DNA of 64,000 bases from Streptomyces cucumeris (GCF_024295805.1 NZ_JANCLX010000030.1:9380-73379); one strand, 5' to 3'; positions 44,220 through 54,689 are shown, counted from the stretch's first letter. A program made the numbers and translations. The notes: generated from the letters alone by a model not told the origin.

Positions 44220-45746
44220 CTACCGCGCCTCCTGGTCGTTGGCCGGGACCCGTGCGGCCCATATCGGCCGCTCGGTCCGCAGCTGGCCCATCCCGTTCTG
44301 CCGGGCCAGCCGCTCGCTCTGGCCCCGCAGCGCGATATGCAGCCCGTCCCACAGCGTGCCGTCGGTCCGGTCCCGCGGATCGGGATCGATCAGCACCACA
44401 CCGATCACCGGAATGCGCTGGTCGGCGAGTTGCCGCGCCACGGTGTGCAGCCATGCGGCGCTGCCGTGCCCGGCCCGCACGACCAGCACGGTCTGGCCGC
44501 CGAGGTACTGCAGATCGGTCCACGCCGTACCGGGCGCCACCGAGCCGACGCCGAGCTTGCGCGCCTGGCGCGGTACGGTCGCGGCACGCTCGCCGCCGAT
44601 CACCTCCGGATCTCCCGGCTTCCGGCGGCAGTTGGCGAGCTGCGGACCCGGCAGACCGTCGACGATGACCACCGGCCCGTCCGCCGCCAGTGCCCCGGCG
44701 AGGTCCACGGCGATCAGACTCGCAGTGCGCGCACAGCCCAGTTCCAGCAGCGACACCGTCTCCGTGGAGCCGCGTACGGTCCGGGCCAGGGTCGTGATGA
44801 GCCGCTCGTGTGTCGCCCGGGTCCGCCGGCGCTGCCACGGTCTGCCCGGCCTGCGGGACACCCGGCGCAGCTCCGCGATGACCGAGGCGCCCAGGTTCGC
44901 CGCGATCTCCCGGCGCAGCACGGGGCGGTCCGCCACCACCGCGCCGACCGCGGCCACCGCGAGCCCGAGGACCAGCCCGAGGACCAGCCCGATCACGGCG
45001 TTGGTGACCGCGGCCTTGGGCAGGGAGTGCCGCACCGCGTGCGGGGCGTCCACGATCTGTGTGCCGGCGACCAGCTTGGGCGTACCGATGCGCGCCTCCT
45101 CGGCGCGCTGGTCGAAGTCGGCGATCCGCGAGTTGAGTTCCGCCCGGCGGGCGTAGAGCGACTCGATGCTCGCCGACGCTTCCGGGCCGCTCTCCGGCGA
45201 CCGGTCCCCGATCGCCTTGTTGACCTTGTCGAGCTCGTTCCGCATCCGGTCACGCTGGTCGAGCAGGGCCTTGGACTCGGCCTTCGCGGTCTCCCGCATC
45301 CGCTTCACATGGTCCGCGACGAACGTGTCGGCCAGTGCCTTGGCACGGGCCACCGCTTCCGCGTCGCTGTCACCCGTCACATCGATCTGCAGCAGGTTGT
45401 TGGTCAGACCGGTGCCCCGGTAGTCCTGCATGAAGTCTTCGGGGTTCCCGGGGGAGCCGAGGGCCTGCAGGGCCTTCCCGGCGATCCGTGTGGTCCCCAG
45501 CAGCTCGACATCGGTGCGGATCAGCGTTCCGGTGTCATTCGGCTGGTCCTCCTGATGCGCGACCAGCACCTTGGTCACCGCGGTCGGCGCCGGCGGCATC
45601 AGGACCGCCATCGCCGCGCCGACGAGCAGCCCCAGCAGCGCCATGGAGCACCACAGACGGCGGCGTCTGCGCACCGCCACCACCAGTGCCTGCAGATCCA
45701 GCAGCGGAGCGGCGGCCGGCGACTCCGGAGTCGTATGCGTGGTCAC
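44220..45746 (-). CDS. Wzz-type chain-length protein with degenerate kinase domain
   Basis: A 508-residue membrane protein: TM1 near residues 32-52, a Wzz-like periplasmic part with a coiled-coil (KRMRETAKAESKALLDQRD), TM2 near 245-270, then a cytoplasmic domain of BY-kinase/MinD fold. Where the Walker A lysine should be it reads LELGCARTASLIAVDLA, and VVIVDGLPG stands at the Walker A' position, so ATP binding is probably lost. It is the second of two tandem paralogues and overlaps the first by GTGA. It likely controls chain length or export as a hetero-complex. Confidence 0.8.
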   Translation of the reverse strand: MTTHTTPESPAAAPLLDLQALVVAVRRRRRLWCSMALLGLLVGAAMAVLMPPAPTAVTKVLVAHQEDQPNDTGTLIRTDVELLGTTRIAGKALQALGSPGNPEDFMQDYRGTGLTNNLLQIDVTGDSDAEAVARAKALADTFVADHVKRMRETAKAESKALLDQRDRMRNELDKVNKAIGDRSPESGPEASASIESLYARRAELNSRIADFDQRAEEARIGTPKLVAGTQIVDAPHAVRHSLPKAAVTNAVIGLVLGLVLGLAVAAVGAVVADRPVLRREIAANLGASVIAELRRVSRRPGRPWQRRRTRATHERLITTLARTVRGSTETVSLLELGCARTASLIAVDLAGALAADGPVVIVDGLPGPQLANCRRKPGDPEVIGGERAATVPRQARKLGVGSVAPGTAWTDLQYLGGQTVLVVRAGHGSAAWLHTVARQLADQRIPVIGVVLIDPDPRDRTDGTLWDGLHIALRGQSERLARQNGMGQLRTERPIWAARVPANDQEAR

Positions 45747-47140
45747 CCTGAACCTCCCGTCGCGCCGTCGCCCACCGCGAGTGCCGGAGCGGCGGTTCCC
45801 CGGCGGTGTCCGGCGGACCGCTTGGGACGGGCCCGGACCGTACCGGCGAGGACGATGCCGACGACCTCGTGCTTGGCGTCCGCACACGCCTCGGCGACAC
45901 CGGAGAGCTCCCCCGCGGTCCAGCTCCCCGCGCTGACCACGACCAGGGCACCGGACTCCTCGCCACGGTCCGGCACCATCGGCTGGGACACCGAGACCCC
46001 CACCATCCGCAGCACGGGGAATCCCCCGCCCGAAGCGGCCGGGGAAGTGTCGCTCCCGGCCTCGGCGACGAGCTGCCCGGCGGCCCGGCGGGCGATCTCG
46101 TCGCCGTCCGGGACGACGACCAGCAGCCTTCGGGAGGTGGGCAGTTGGTCCCGGAGGCGGGTGCACACCCGCCGGTAGCGGATCTGCCGGCCGGCCTCGT
46201 CGCCGGAGGTCCGCGGGACCGGCAGATCCCACCGGACGTCGGTGCCCAGCAGCCGGCGGATCCGGTCCCGTGCGCCACGGCCTTCCGGCCGGTACGCGCG
46301 CCGATCACCGGGTACGTCGACGGTACCCAGCAGCGTCGAGCCCAGGGCCGCGGCGATCTCCGGTTCGGTGCGCAGCCGGCGGCCGGCCCGTGCGGCGGCG
46401 AGATGGCCGATGACCGCGAACACGAAGAACAACAGCGCTCCGCCGACGATGAGTTGGATCCTGGTCGGCGGCGCTTCGCCGTCCGGCGGGGCCGCCGGAC
46501 CCATGACGACCAGGCTCGCCCTGTCGGCCGCCGGGTCGGCGTCGTCCAGCTTCTTCATGGCTTCCTGGAGCGTGGTGCGCAGCTTCTCGAGCTCGGTGCG
46601 GGCCTGCACACCCTCCACGGTCCGCCCCGGATCGGCGGCGTCGGCCAGCTCGGTGATGCGGCGGCTGGTCTTCACCACCATCTGCCGCAGTGCCTCGGGC
46701 CCGGTCGCCGCGTCGGCGTCGGTGTCATCGCCCACCAGCCGCGCGGCGAAGCTGACGAACTGCTGGACCACCTGGTCGGAGAGGCGCTGTGCGCGTTCCG
46801 GGGTCTCGGCCGTGCCCGAGATCTTGATGATGTTCCCCTCGGCGGCCCGGGCGCTCACCCGGTCCCGCAGCTCGCCGCCGCCGACCCCGCTCCAGCCGAG
46901 CGAGGCCGCCGCGCGGTCGAGCACCACCGAACTGGTCGCGATCTCCGCCTGGGTCAGCAGCTCGCGCTCCTCCCACGCCCCTGGCAGCAGTACCGACGCC
47001 GACGTGGTGTAGCGCGGCGGGAACAGCAAGGAGGTGCCGTAGCCGACGAGCGCGCCCAGCAGGGCGAGGATGGTGAGCAGCCGCCACCGCCGACGGATGA
47101 TCCGCCCGATCGTGACCAGGCGTATTGCGTCCTCACTCAA
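45743..47140 (-). CDS. Wzz-type chain-length protein with degenerate kinase domain
   Basis: A 465-residue paralogue of its downstream neighbour: TM1 near residues 20-40 (LLTILALLGALVGYGTSLLF), a Wzz domain with VSARAAEGNIIKISGTAETPERA, TM2 near 230-250, and a C-terminal Rossmann-like domain (RRLLVVVPDGDEIARRAAGQL) again lacking a P-loop. The TTG start overlaps the GT4 stop as TTGA. No intact BY-kinase is encoded in the window, so the tyrosine phosphorylation common in such systems may be missing or supplied elsewhere. Confidence 0.8.
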   Translation of the reverse strand: MSEDAIRLVTIGRIIRRRWRLLTILALLGALVGYGTSLLFPPRYTTSASVLLPGAWEERELLTQAEIATSSVVLDRAAASLGWSGVGGGELRDRVSARAAEGNIIKISGTAETPERAQRLSDQVVQQFVSFAARLVGDDTDADAATGPEALRQMVVKTSRRITELADAADPGRTVEGVQARTELEKLRTTLQEAMKKLDDADPAADRASLVVMGPAAPPDGEAPPTRIQLIVGGALLFFVFAVIGHLAAARAGRRLRTEPEIAAALGSTLLGTVDVPGDRRAYRPEGRGARDRIRRLLGTDVRWDLPVPRTSGDEAGRQIRYRRVCTRLRDQLPTSRRLLVVVPDGDEIARRAAGQLVAEAGSDTSPAASGGGFPVLRMVGVSVSQPMVPDRGEESGALVVVSAGSWTAGELSGVAEACADAKHEVVGIVLAGTVRARPKRSAGHRRGTAAPALAVGDGATGGSG

Positions 47141-48364
47141 CTGCGCTGCCTCTTCCCTGAACGGTAGGGGCCGCAGGCGGCGGCGTAGGCGGCGAGCAGC
47201 GACGCCTGCGAGTTCCGCCAGGAGAGCTGACCGCCGATCCGCTCCTGGCCGATCTTGCCCATCCGGGCCCGCTTCTCCGGATCGTCGAGCAGCCCGGCGA
47301 TGAGCCCGGCGAACTCGGCCTCGTCGTCGGCGGCCGCGTAAACGGCGGCCTCACCGGCCGAGACACGCGCCTCCTTCAGGTCGAACGAGACGATCGGCCG
47401 GCCCATCGCCATGTACTCCAGGACCTTGTTCATGGTCGACACGTCGTTGAGCGGATTGCGCGGGTCGGGGGAGAGACAGACATCCGCGGTCGACAGGTAG
47501 CGCACCAGGTCGGCGTCCGGAACACGCCCGGTGAACTGCACCTGCTCCGAGAGCCCGAGCCGCCGCGACAGCGCCACCATCGCGTCGAAGGCGTCGCCGG
47601 AGCCGACGAACACCGCGTGCCAGTCGGTCCGTCCGAGCTCGTCGCGCAGCTTCGCCAGGGCCCGCAAGGCGTAGTCGACTCCGTCCTGAGGGCCCATGAC
47701 GCCGAGGTAGCACAGCAGATGGGGCTTGCCGCGCTTCAACTCCTCCTCAGGCGGCACCGGTTGGAACCGTTCGATCGCGGGTGCGCTGCGCACCACGAAC
47801 ACATCCTCCGGGCGCTTTCCGCCACGGCGCACCGCGACGTCCCGGTAGCTCTCGTTCGTGGCCAGCACGATGTCCGCGGCCCGGTAGGTCCGCCGCTCCA
47901 GCGCGCACACGGCGCGGTAGAGCAGGTCCTTGCCGCGGTCGAACCGGGACAGGTACAGCTCCGGCACCAGGTCGTGCTGGTCGAAGACGAACCGCGCGCC
48001 GCGCTGCCTGAGCCACCGTGCCGCCAGGAACAGCAGGTCGGGCGGGTTGCAGGCATGGACCACATGGACCGGGCCGACCTTGCGGGCCAGCCGGGCCGTA
48101 TGCCACAGCGCCGATCCGTACTCCCGCAGGTAGCCGGCCGGTCCTCCGGTGGCCGCGCGCAGCGGGTAGCGGTGGATCCGCACCCCCTCGATCAACGCCT
48201 CCGGCTCCGTGTCCCGCTTCTCGCCCCGGGGACAGATGACGTGGACCTCCCAGCCCGCGTCGCGCAGCGTCGTGCACTCCTGCCACACCCGCCGGTCGAA
48301 GGGCACCGACAGGTTCTCCACCAGGATCAGCGCACGCCGGCCCGACCCGTCACCGCTGACTGCG

Positions 48365-48375
<11 letters not shown>
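47137..48375 (-). CDS. glycosyltransferase family 4 (WcaI-like)
   Basis: A ~412-residue GT-B enzyme with ALILVENLSVPFDRRVWQEC, a motif typical of the WcaI/PelF-like GT4 set, then VVHACNPPDLLFL, LLCYLGVMGPQDGVDYALRA, and NDVSTMNKVLEYMAMGRPIV at the donor site. It overlaps the dehydrogenase by 11 bases; the TTG at 48375 is chosen because no ATG or GTG lies nearer the conserved strand, so the start is uncertain. It probably adds the second sugar. Confidence 0.87.
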
Positions 48376-49690
<1,315 letters not shown>

Positions 49691-49763
49691 GACGCGTTCC
49701 TCCCCCACGGCAGACCCTTGTGGCCTGCGGTCCCCGCGTCGGCCGGACGACGGCCTCCGCGCA

Positions 49764-51242
49764 TCAGTACGCCCCCTGTCCGTGGAGCACCGCACGAAGC
49801 GTCTTCCACAAGATCACTGTGTCCAGGGCGAGCGACCAGTCCTCCACGTACCGCAGGTCGAGGCGGACCGCCTCCTCCCACGGCAGGTCGCTGCGCCCGC
49901 TGATCTGCCACAGGCCGGTGAGCCCGGGTTTGACCAGCAGCCGCCGCCGGATGTCCGGGCCGTAGGCGGCGGATTCCTCCGGCAGCGGCGGCCGCGGGCC
50001 GACGAGCGACATCGATCCGGTGAGCACGTTGAAGAGCTGCGGGAGCTCGTCGAGCGAGTACCGGCGCAGCACCGCTCCCACCCGGGTCACCCGTGGATCC
50101 CGGCGGACCTTGAACAGCAGCCCCGCGCCCTCGTTGAGGTCGGCCAGTTCGCCACGTGCGTCGTGGGCCCCGGTGACCATGGTGCGGAACTTGAGAATGG
50201 TGAACTCGCGGCCGTCCTTGCCGACCCTGCGCTGGCGGTAGAACGCCCCGCCCCGGCTGTCCATCAGTACGAGCAGCCCGACGAGCACCATCAGCGGCGC
50301 GAACAGCATCAGCAGGACCGCCGCGCCGACCCGGTCGACGACCCCTTTGACCGCCCGGCGGCCCCCGGTGAAGGTGGGCATGCTGACCCGCAGCAGCGGG
50401 ATCCCGAGCACCGCGTCGATATGCAGCCGCGGGCCGGCCACTTCCATCAGCACGGGGGCCACGACCATCTCGGCCTCGCTGCCCTCGAGATTCCAGGCGA
50501 GCCGTTGCAGCCGGTCCGGTGACCAGTGCGGATCCGGGGTGACCGCGACGACCCGGTAGCCGTTGCGGCGGACATGGCCCGCGACATCCGCCAGTCGGCC
50601 GACGACCGGCACACCGTCCAGCCGGTCACCGTCGGGCCCGAGACCGTCCGTCGTGCACACCGCGTCCACGCGCCAGCCGAGGTGCGGGAACTTACGGGTC
50701 CGGGTGATCAGGTCGTGCACGGTGGCCACGCTCCCGGCGGCGAGCACCGGTCGCAGACACTGGCCTTCCTTCCGCTGTTTATGCAGCCACAGGCGCAGCA
50801 GATACCGCGCGGTCATGGTGACGAGCGCGATCGCGGGGATCGCGACGAAGATCCAGAGCTTGATGTTGCGCGAGGTCAGGGCGATACCGCCGAGTGCCAG
50901 TACGACGGTCGCCGTGAACAGTGAGCGTCCGAGCCGGCGGAACTCCTCCGCGCCCTGGCCGAGTACGGCCGGAGCCCAGGACCGGCTCACCGCAAGCGCC
51001 CCCAGCACCAGCAGTTCGGTGCCGAACGCGAGGATTCCCCACTTCTCATGCCAGTTGGCCGCGTCCCGGGCCCCGAAGAAGTTGCCGATCGCCGCCACCA
51101 CGATGGCGGTGGCCACGGTGTCGCTGGTGATCACGGTACGGCGGTACCGATGCTCCCAGTCGATCGCGGGCTGGCTGATTGCCCCGTCCGCCGGACGCCC
51201 GCGCGCCGGCGGAAACGGGCTGACTAATCCCCCTCGCCGCAC
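49764..51242 (-). CDS. initiating polyprenyl-phosphate sugar phosphotransferase
   Basis: A ~492-residue WbaP/WcaJ-type enzyme, first gene of the operon. Four N-terminal membrane helices, a nucleotide-binding linker domain, and a fifth membrane helix (VGAAVLLMLFAPLMVLVGLLVLM) precede the catalytic bacterial sugar transferase domain: FTILKFRTMV, YSLDELPQLFNVLTGSMSLVGPRPPLPEE and KPGLTGLWQISGR. It loads the first sugar phosphate on undecaprenyl phosphate. The start is a GTG preceded by GGGGGG; codon 6 is then TTA, the rare leucine codon read by bldA tRNA in Streptomyces. No other good start lies downstream before conserved sequence. Confidence 0.88.
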   Translation of the reverse strand: MRRGGLVSPFPPARGRPADGAISQPAIDWEHRYRRTVITSDTVATAIVVAAIGNFFGARDAANWHEKWGILAFGTELLVLGALAVSRSWAPAVLGQGAEEFRRLGRSLFTATVVLALGGIALTSRNIKLWIFVAIPAIALVTMTARYLLRLWLHKQRKEGQCLRPVLAAGSVATVHDLITRTRKFPHLGWRVDAVCTTDGLGPDGDRLDGVPVVGRLADVAGHVRRNGYRVVAVTPDPHWSPDRLQRLAWNLEGSEAEMVVAPVLMEVAGPRLHIDAVLGIPLLRVSMPTFTGGRRAVKGVVDRVGAAVLLMLFAPLMVLVGLLVLMDSRGGAFYRQRRVGKDGREFTILKFRTMVTGAHDARGELADLNEGAGLLFKVRRDPRVTRVGAVLRRYSLDELPQLFNVLTGSMSLVGPRPPLPEESAAYGPDIRRRLLVKPGLTGLWQISGRSDLPWEEAVRLDLRYVEDWSLALDTVILWKTLRAVLHGQGAY

Positions 51243-51793
51243 AGAACCCCCCAGGTCCCCAGTGGTTCGACGTGTTCGCCTAACACTGTTCCTCCCCCCG
51301 GGAGGCCCCCGCCTCCCGACCGTTCCTCCCCTCGGGAGGCCCCCGCCCCCCGCGCACTGTTCCTCTCGCCGGGAGGCCCCCGCCTCCCGCGCACGACGTA
51401 CCGGCTGATGCAGTGCTGATGTGAACAACCCACCCTGGCGGCAGCGGTGCGCATGCCCTGCCAGGCTCTCGAGGTACGCGGGAACCCGTCTCTGCCCCGG
51501 GTGCTCCCCACACCCGGGGCCCCCTCTCGGGCCCCAAGAACTGATCACCCCCACGCCGGGCGCGGAGGGTGCGATTGCTGTCTTGCCGTGGTGCCGGACG
51601 TACAGATCATTACTGGTCGCCTCGTGCCCGAACAGCTGAAGCACGGTCAATCTAGACCATCAGGGCCAGTATGAAGAGAGGATGTGTGTAATTTGTGGTC
51701 AAACATTGAAACTGCATTTTTTGATCGACGACCGCATGGCTTGAGTCCGGCTCGAGCGCCCGCCGCGCCCGGCCCCTCCCGGGCGCGACCAGG
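51243..51793. other. 551-base leader/promoter region of the polysaccharide operon
   Basis: Non-coding. It contains the three-copy GC-rich tandem repeat at 51284-51391 and an AT-richer part at ~51650-51725, where the operon promoter probably lies. On the minus strand TTGACC occurs twice (51699-51704 and 51650-51655), but no convincing -10 could be paired to either. A frame open from 51650 across the repeats has a TTG start and repetitive low-complexity protein and was rejected as coding. Confidence 0.5.
51284..51391. repeat. three tandem GC-rich repeats with hairpin potential
   Basis: Three imperfect units, each containing GTTCCTC, then CGGGAGGCCCCCGCC and usually TCCCG. The GGGAGG cores start at 51300, 51334 and 51371, so the period is 34-37 bases. 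GGGAGG and CCTCCC within units 1 and 3 can pair, giving a small hairpin per unit. They sit 40-150 bases upstream of the sugar transferase start. Confidence 0.75.
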
Positions 51794-52516
51794 TCATGCT
51801 TCCTGGCCGGTGGCGGCGAGGACGATCTCGCGGATGGTGACGTTCCGCGGCTGCCGATAGGCGTAGCCGATCGCCTCCGCCACGGCCCGCGGGTCCAGGG
51901 CGCCGCCCGCGGACTCCTTCCACGCCTCGTAATCCGTCCGGATCTGCTCGTCGCTGGTGTGCGAGAGCAGCTCGGTCTCCACGGCGCCGGGGGCGATGGT
52001 CACCACACGGACACCCCGGGAGGCGACCTCCTCGCGCAGGTTCTCCGACATGCCATGGACGGCGAACTTGGTGCCCACGTAGGCGGTGTGGTTCGGGAAG
52101 GTCTTGCGGCCGGCGATGGAGCTGACGTTGATGATCGTGCCGTTGCCACGGGCGAGCATGCCGGGCAGGACCGCGCGGACGCCGTACAGCACGCCCTTGA
52201 CGTTCAGGTCGATCATCCGGTCCCACTCCTCGGCGGGCTGGTCGGCGAGCCGGCCCAGGAGCATGGCCCCGGCGTTGTTGACGATGGCGTCGGCCGGTCC
52301 GAACCGTTCCTCGGCCTCCTGTACCGCCGCTTCGAGCGCGGTCCGGTCGGTGATGTCGACCTTGCGGCACAGGGTGTCGGGCAGGCCGAGTTCCCGCAGC
52401 TTCTCCAGCCGCCGGGCGAGGAGGAGCAGCGGGTGTCCCTCGGCGGAGAGGAGACGGGCGGTGGCCGCGCCGATACCGGAGCTGGCACCGGTGATGACGA
52501 TCAGGGGCTTGGACAT
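51794..52516 (-). CDS. short-chain dehydrogenase/reductase
   Basis: A 240-residue classical SDR. VITGASSGIGAATARLL is the NAD(P) glycine motif, VNNAGAM follows, INVSSIAGRK supplies the serine and AYVGTKFAVHG the catalytic YxxxK. It ends in a region typical of the oxidoreductases that accompany XRE/MmyB-type regulators in Streptomyces. It is divergent from such a regulator at a distance of ~160 bases, and probably under its control. The substrate is unknown. Confidence 0.9.
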   Translation of the reverse strand: MSKPLIVITGASSGIGAATARLLSAEGHPLLLLARRLEKLRELGLPDTLCRKVDITDRTALEAAVQEAEERFGPADAIVNNAGAMLLGRLADQPAEEWDRMIDLNVKGVLYGVRAVLPGMLARGNGTIINVSSIAGRKTFPNHTAYVGTKFAVHGMSENLREEVASRGVRVVTIAPGAVETELLSHTSDEQIRTDYEAWKESAGGALDPRAVAEAIGYAYRQPRNVTIREIVLAATGQEA

Positions 52517-52674
52517 GGTGATCCCTCATAAGACGGGTGGAAGGGTGGGCCGTCTCCAGAACACCACCCGGCGAAGGGCGCCGGGTACCGGCAGCGGAGG
52601 GAGGGCCCACCGGGGGTCCGGCAGACCCCCCTTCGCCACCCGGTGGCGGCCGCACCCCGTCCTATCCTGGAACG

Positions 52675-53559
52675 ATGAGCACGTCAGCGGGGCGCGAGCC
52701 CAACGGTGAGCTGCGCGACTTCCTGCGGTCGCGCAGGTCCCGGATCAGCCCGGCCGAGGCCGGTCTTGGCCCGGGCGAAACCGGGCGGCGCCGGGTGCCG
52801 GGGCTGCGCCGCGAAGAGGTGGCGCGAATGGCCGGAATCAGCGTCGACTACTACATACGCCTGGAGCGCGGACGCAATCCGAACGTCTCGGCGTCGGTGC
52901 TGGACGCCGTGGCGCGTGCGCTTCGCCTGGACCGGGCCGAGCGGGCCCATCTCTTCGATCTGGCCCGCCCGAAGCCGGGTCCGGCCCGCCGCCGCCCCGT
53001 GCCGCCGCAGCGGGTGCGCCCCGGGCTTCTGCGGCTCCTCGACTCCCTGACCGACACCCCTGCGATGATCATGGGGCACCGGCTGGACGTGCTCGCCGCC
53101 AACCCCCTCGCCAAGGCGCTGTACACCGACTTCGACGCACTGCCGCACCGTGACCGCAACCTCGCCCGGTTCCTCTTCCTCGACCCCGCCGCCCACGGTC
53201 TGATCGCCGACTGGCAGACCGCAGCCCGTGGCACGGTGGCGGCCCTGCGCCTGTACGCCGGGCGCCATCCGCACGACTCCCGGCTGACCGAGCTGGTGGG
53301 CGAGTTGTCCGTGCACGACGAGGACTTCCGCCGGTGGTGGGCCGACCACGATGTGTTCGCGTACACCCACGGCACCAAGCGCTACCGCCACCCCCTCGTC
53401 GGTGAACTGGCCCTGGAATACGAATCACTCACGCTGCCGGACGACCCGGACCAGGCCCTCTACCTCTACACCGCCGAACCCGGCAGTCCCTCCGCGCAGG
53501 CGTTGCGGCTGCTGGGGAGCTGGTCGGCGACGGACCTCAGCGCCGGGCGGATGCCATGA
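52675..53559 (+). CDS. XRE family regulator with MmyB-like ligand domain
   Basis: A 294-residue regulator. The N-terminal HTH (residues ~12-85, VPGLRREEVARMAGISVDYYIRLERGR) is followed by an MmyB-like PAS-type domain (GHRLDVLAANPLAKALYTDF, RNLARFLFLDPAAHGLIADW, YRHPLVGELALEYESLTLPDD). Such proteins are known to bind fatty-acid-like ligands in some members. It is divergent from an SDR, the usual partner and probable target. The ATG at 52675 is chosen since upstream in-frame sequence is proline-rich and not conserved. Confidence 0.9.
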   Translation: MSTSAGREPNGELRDFLRSRRSRISPAEAGLGPGETGRRRVPGLRREEVARMAGISVDYYIRLERGRNPNVSASVLDAVARALRLDRAERAHLFDLARPKPGPARRRPVPPQRVRPGLLRLLDSLTDTPAMIMGHRLDVLAANPLAKALYTDFDALPHRDRNLARFLFLDPAAHGLIADWQTAARGTVAALRLYAGRHPHDSRLTELVGELSVHDEDFRRWWADHDVFAYTHGTKRYRHPLVGELALEYESLTLPDDPDQALYLYTAEPGSPSAQALRLLGSWSATDLSAGRMP

Positions 53560-53794
53560 CTTGTATCGTGGTGGTGTGGACTTCATGAGCACCCCGCACC
53601 GCTGCTTCCACTGATCGGGAGGCTATGAGGGCGTTGCCGGACGGCATCGCCCTCCTTGGCGTGCCTGCCGCATGATCCATCTTCCGGCGCTGCCCGTATC
53701 GAGCGGCCGACGCCGATCCGTTCCTCCGGGGACGGCCACCTTCTGAGCGCGCGCAGGCACGGTCCCTTCCTTTCACCGTTGCCAGGAGTGTCTT
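53560..53794 (+). promoter_or_regulatory. leader of the methyltransferase gene with possible attenuator peptides
   Basis: A 235-base leader with two short frames: a 9-codon ATG frame at 53585-53614 (MSTPHRCFH, extendable to a GTG at 53576), and a 16-codon frame at 53625-53675 (MRALPDGIALLGVPAA) preceded by GGGAGG only two bases away. The second frame is folded into a near-perfect hairpin, GAGGGCG (53627-53633) with CGCCCTC (53648-53654) plus inner TGCCG/CGGCA. CCTCC at 53723-53727 could pair with GGAGG at 53618-53622 or with GGAG at 53785-53788, the real ribosome site. This is suggestive of translational attenuation. Confidence 0.45.
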
Positions 53795-54643
53795 GTGCCC
53801 GTTCCGCTTCCCCCTGCCCTCGCATCGTTCCTCGATCTCCTGCGCTGTCCCATGTGCGGCGCCCCTCTCCACCCCGACCGCGGCGCCCTGCGCTGCCCGG
53901 CGGGCCACACCTTCGACATCTCCCGGCACGGCTATGTCAGCCTCCTGACGGGCACCCGCGCCACCAGCGGCGACGACGCGGCCATGGCCCGGGCCCGGGA
54001 CCGGTTCCTGGCCACCGGCAGCTACGCGCCGATCCGCCGGACCGTGGCGGAACTGGCGGCCGGCACCGCGCCGGAGCGGAACGCCGTAGTGGATGTGGGA
54101 TGCGGTACGGGCTACTACCTGGCCGGTGTCCTCGACCGGCTGCCCGACGCCCGCGGTCTGGGCCTGGACACCTCGGTGCGCGCCCTGCGCGCCACGGCCC
54201 GCGCCCATCCGCGGGCGGCTGCCGCGGCCTGGGACGTCTTCCGCCCCCTCCCGCTGGCCGACGGGATGGCCGATGTCGTGCTGGACGTGTTCGCCCCGCG
54301 CAACCCGTCCGGGTTCCACCGGGTGCTGCGCCCGGGCGGCCGGCTGGTCGTCGTACGCCCGACCGCGCGGCACCTGCGCGAACTGCGCGGCCGGGTGCCC
54401 GGGATGGTGGCGATCGACCCGACCAAGGAAGACCGTCTGCACACGGCGCTGGCCCCCTTCTTCGAGGCCGCGGATACCGAACGGGTCGAGTACGTCGCGC
54501 CGTTGACCGAGCTCGAGGCCCTCGACCTGGTGGGGATGACGCCGAGCGCACGCCATCTGAACGGTGCGGACCTGGCCGGGCGCGGTCTCCTGCCCGACCA
54601 GGTCACCGTCTCCGTTCTGGCCACCGCCTACCGGCCCCGCTGA
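53795..54643 (+). CDS. 23S rRNA (guanine-N1) methyltransferase family (RlmA-like)
   Basis: A 282-residue protein. The N-terminal zinc finger (CPMCGAPLHPDRGALRCPAGH, three cysteines and a histidine) and FDISRHGYVSLLTG are hallmarks of RlmA/TlrB/MyrA enzymes that methylate G745/G748 in hairpin 35 of 23S rRNA. The SAM domain includes VVDVGCGTGYYLAGVLDRLP and FAPRNPSGFHRVLRPGGRLVVV. Members of the II type confer macrolide resistance. The GTG start has AGGAG six bases upstream. The structured leader suggests induction, possibly by ribosome-targeting drugs. A perfect hairpin follows the stop. Confidence 0.88.
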   Translation: MPVPLPPALASFLDLLRCPMCGAPLHPDRGALRCPAGHTFDISRHGYVSLLTGTRATSGDDAAMARARDRFLATGSYAPIRRTVAELAAGTAPERNAVVDVGCGTGYYLAGVLDRLPDARGLGLDTSVRALRATARAHPRAAAAAWDVFRPLPLADGMADVVLDVFAPRNPSGFHRVLRPGGRLVVVRPTARHLRELRGRVPGMVAIDPTKEDRLHTALAPFFEAADTERVEYVAPLTELEALDLVGMTPSARHLNGADLAGRGLLPDQVTVSVLATAYRPR

Positions 54644-54649
54644 CGGCAA

Positions 54650-54677
54650 GGGGATGGGCCGGTGCCGGCCCATCCCC
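54650..54677. terminator. bidirectional hairpin terminator
   Basis: A perfect 13-base stem, GGGGATGGGCCGG / CCGGCCCATCCCC, with a two-base centre, starting six bases after the methyltransferase stop and ending before the stop of the convergent secreted protein gene. Confidence 0.85.
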
Positions 54678-54689
54678 TCCCGCTCGTCG

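Noticed and set aside
42354..46178. 1274-codon open frame antisense to asnB and a wzz-type gene
   Set aside because: A long frame caused by codon bias. No motif, and it covers two well-supported genes on the other strand.
51243..51650. N-terminal extension of the sugar transferase through the tandem repeats
   Set aside because: It needs a TTG start with no ribosome site and gives repetitive glycine/arginine protein not found in this enzyme family. The GTG at 51242 fits the family length.
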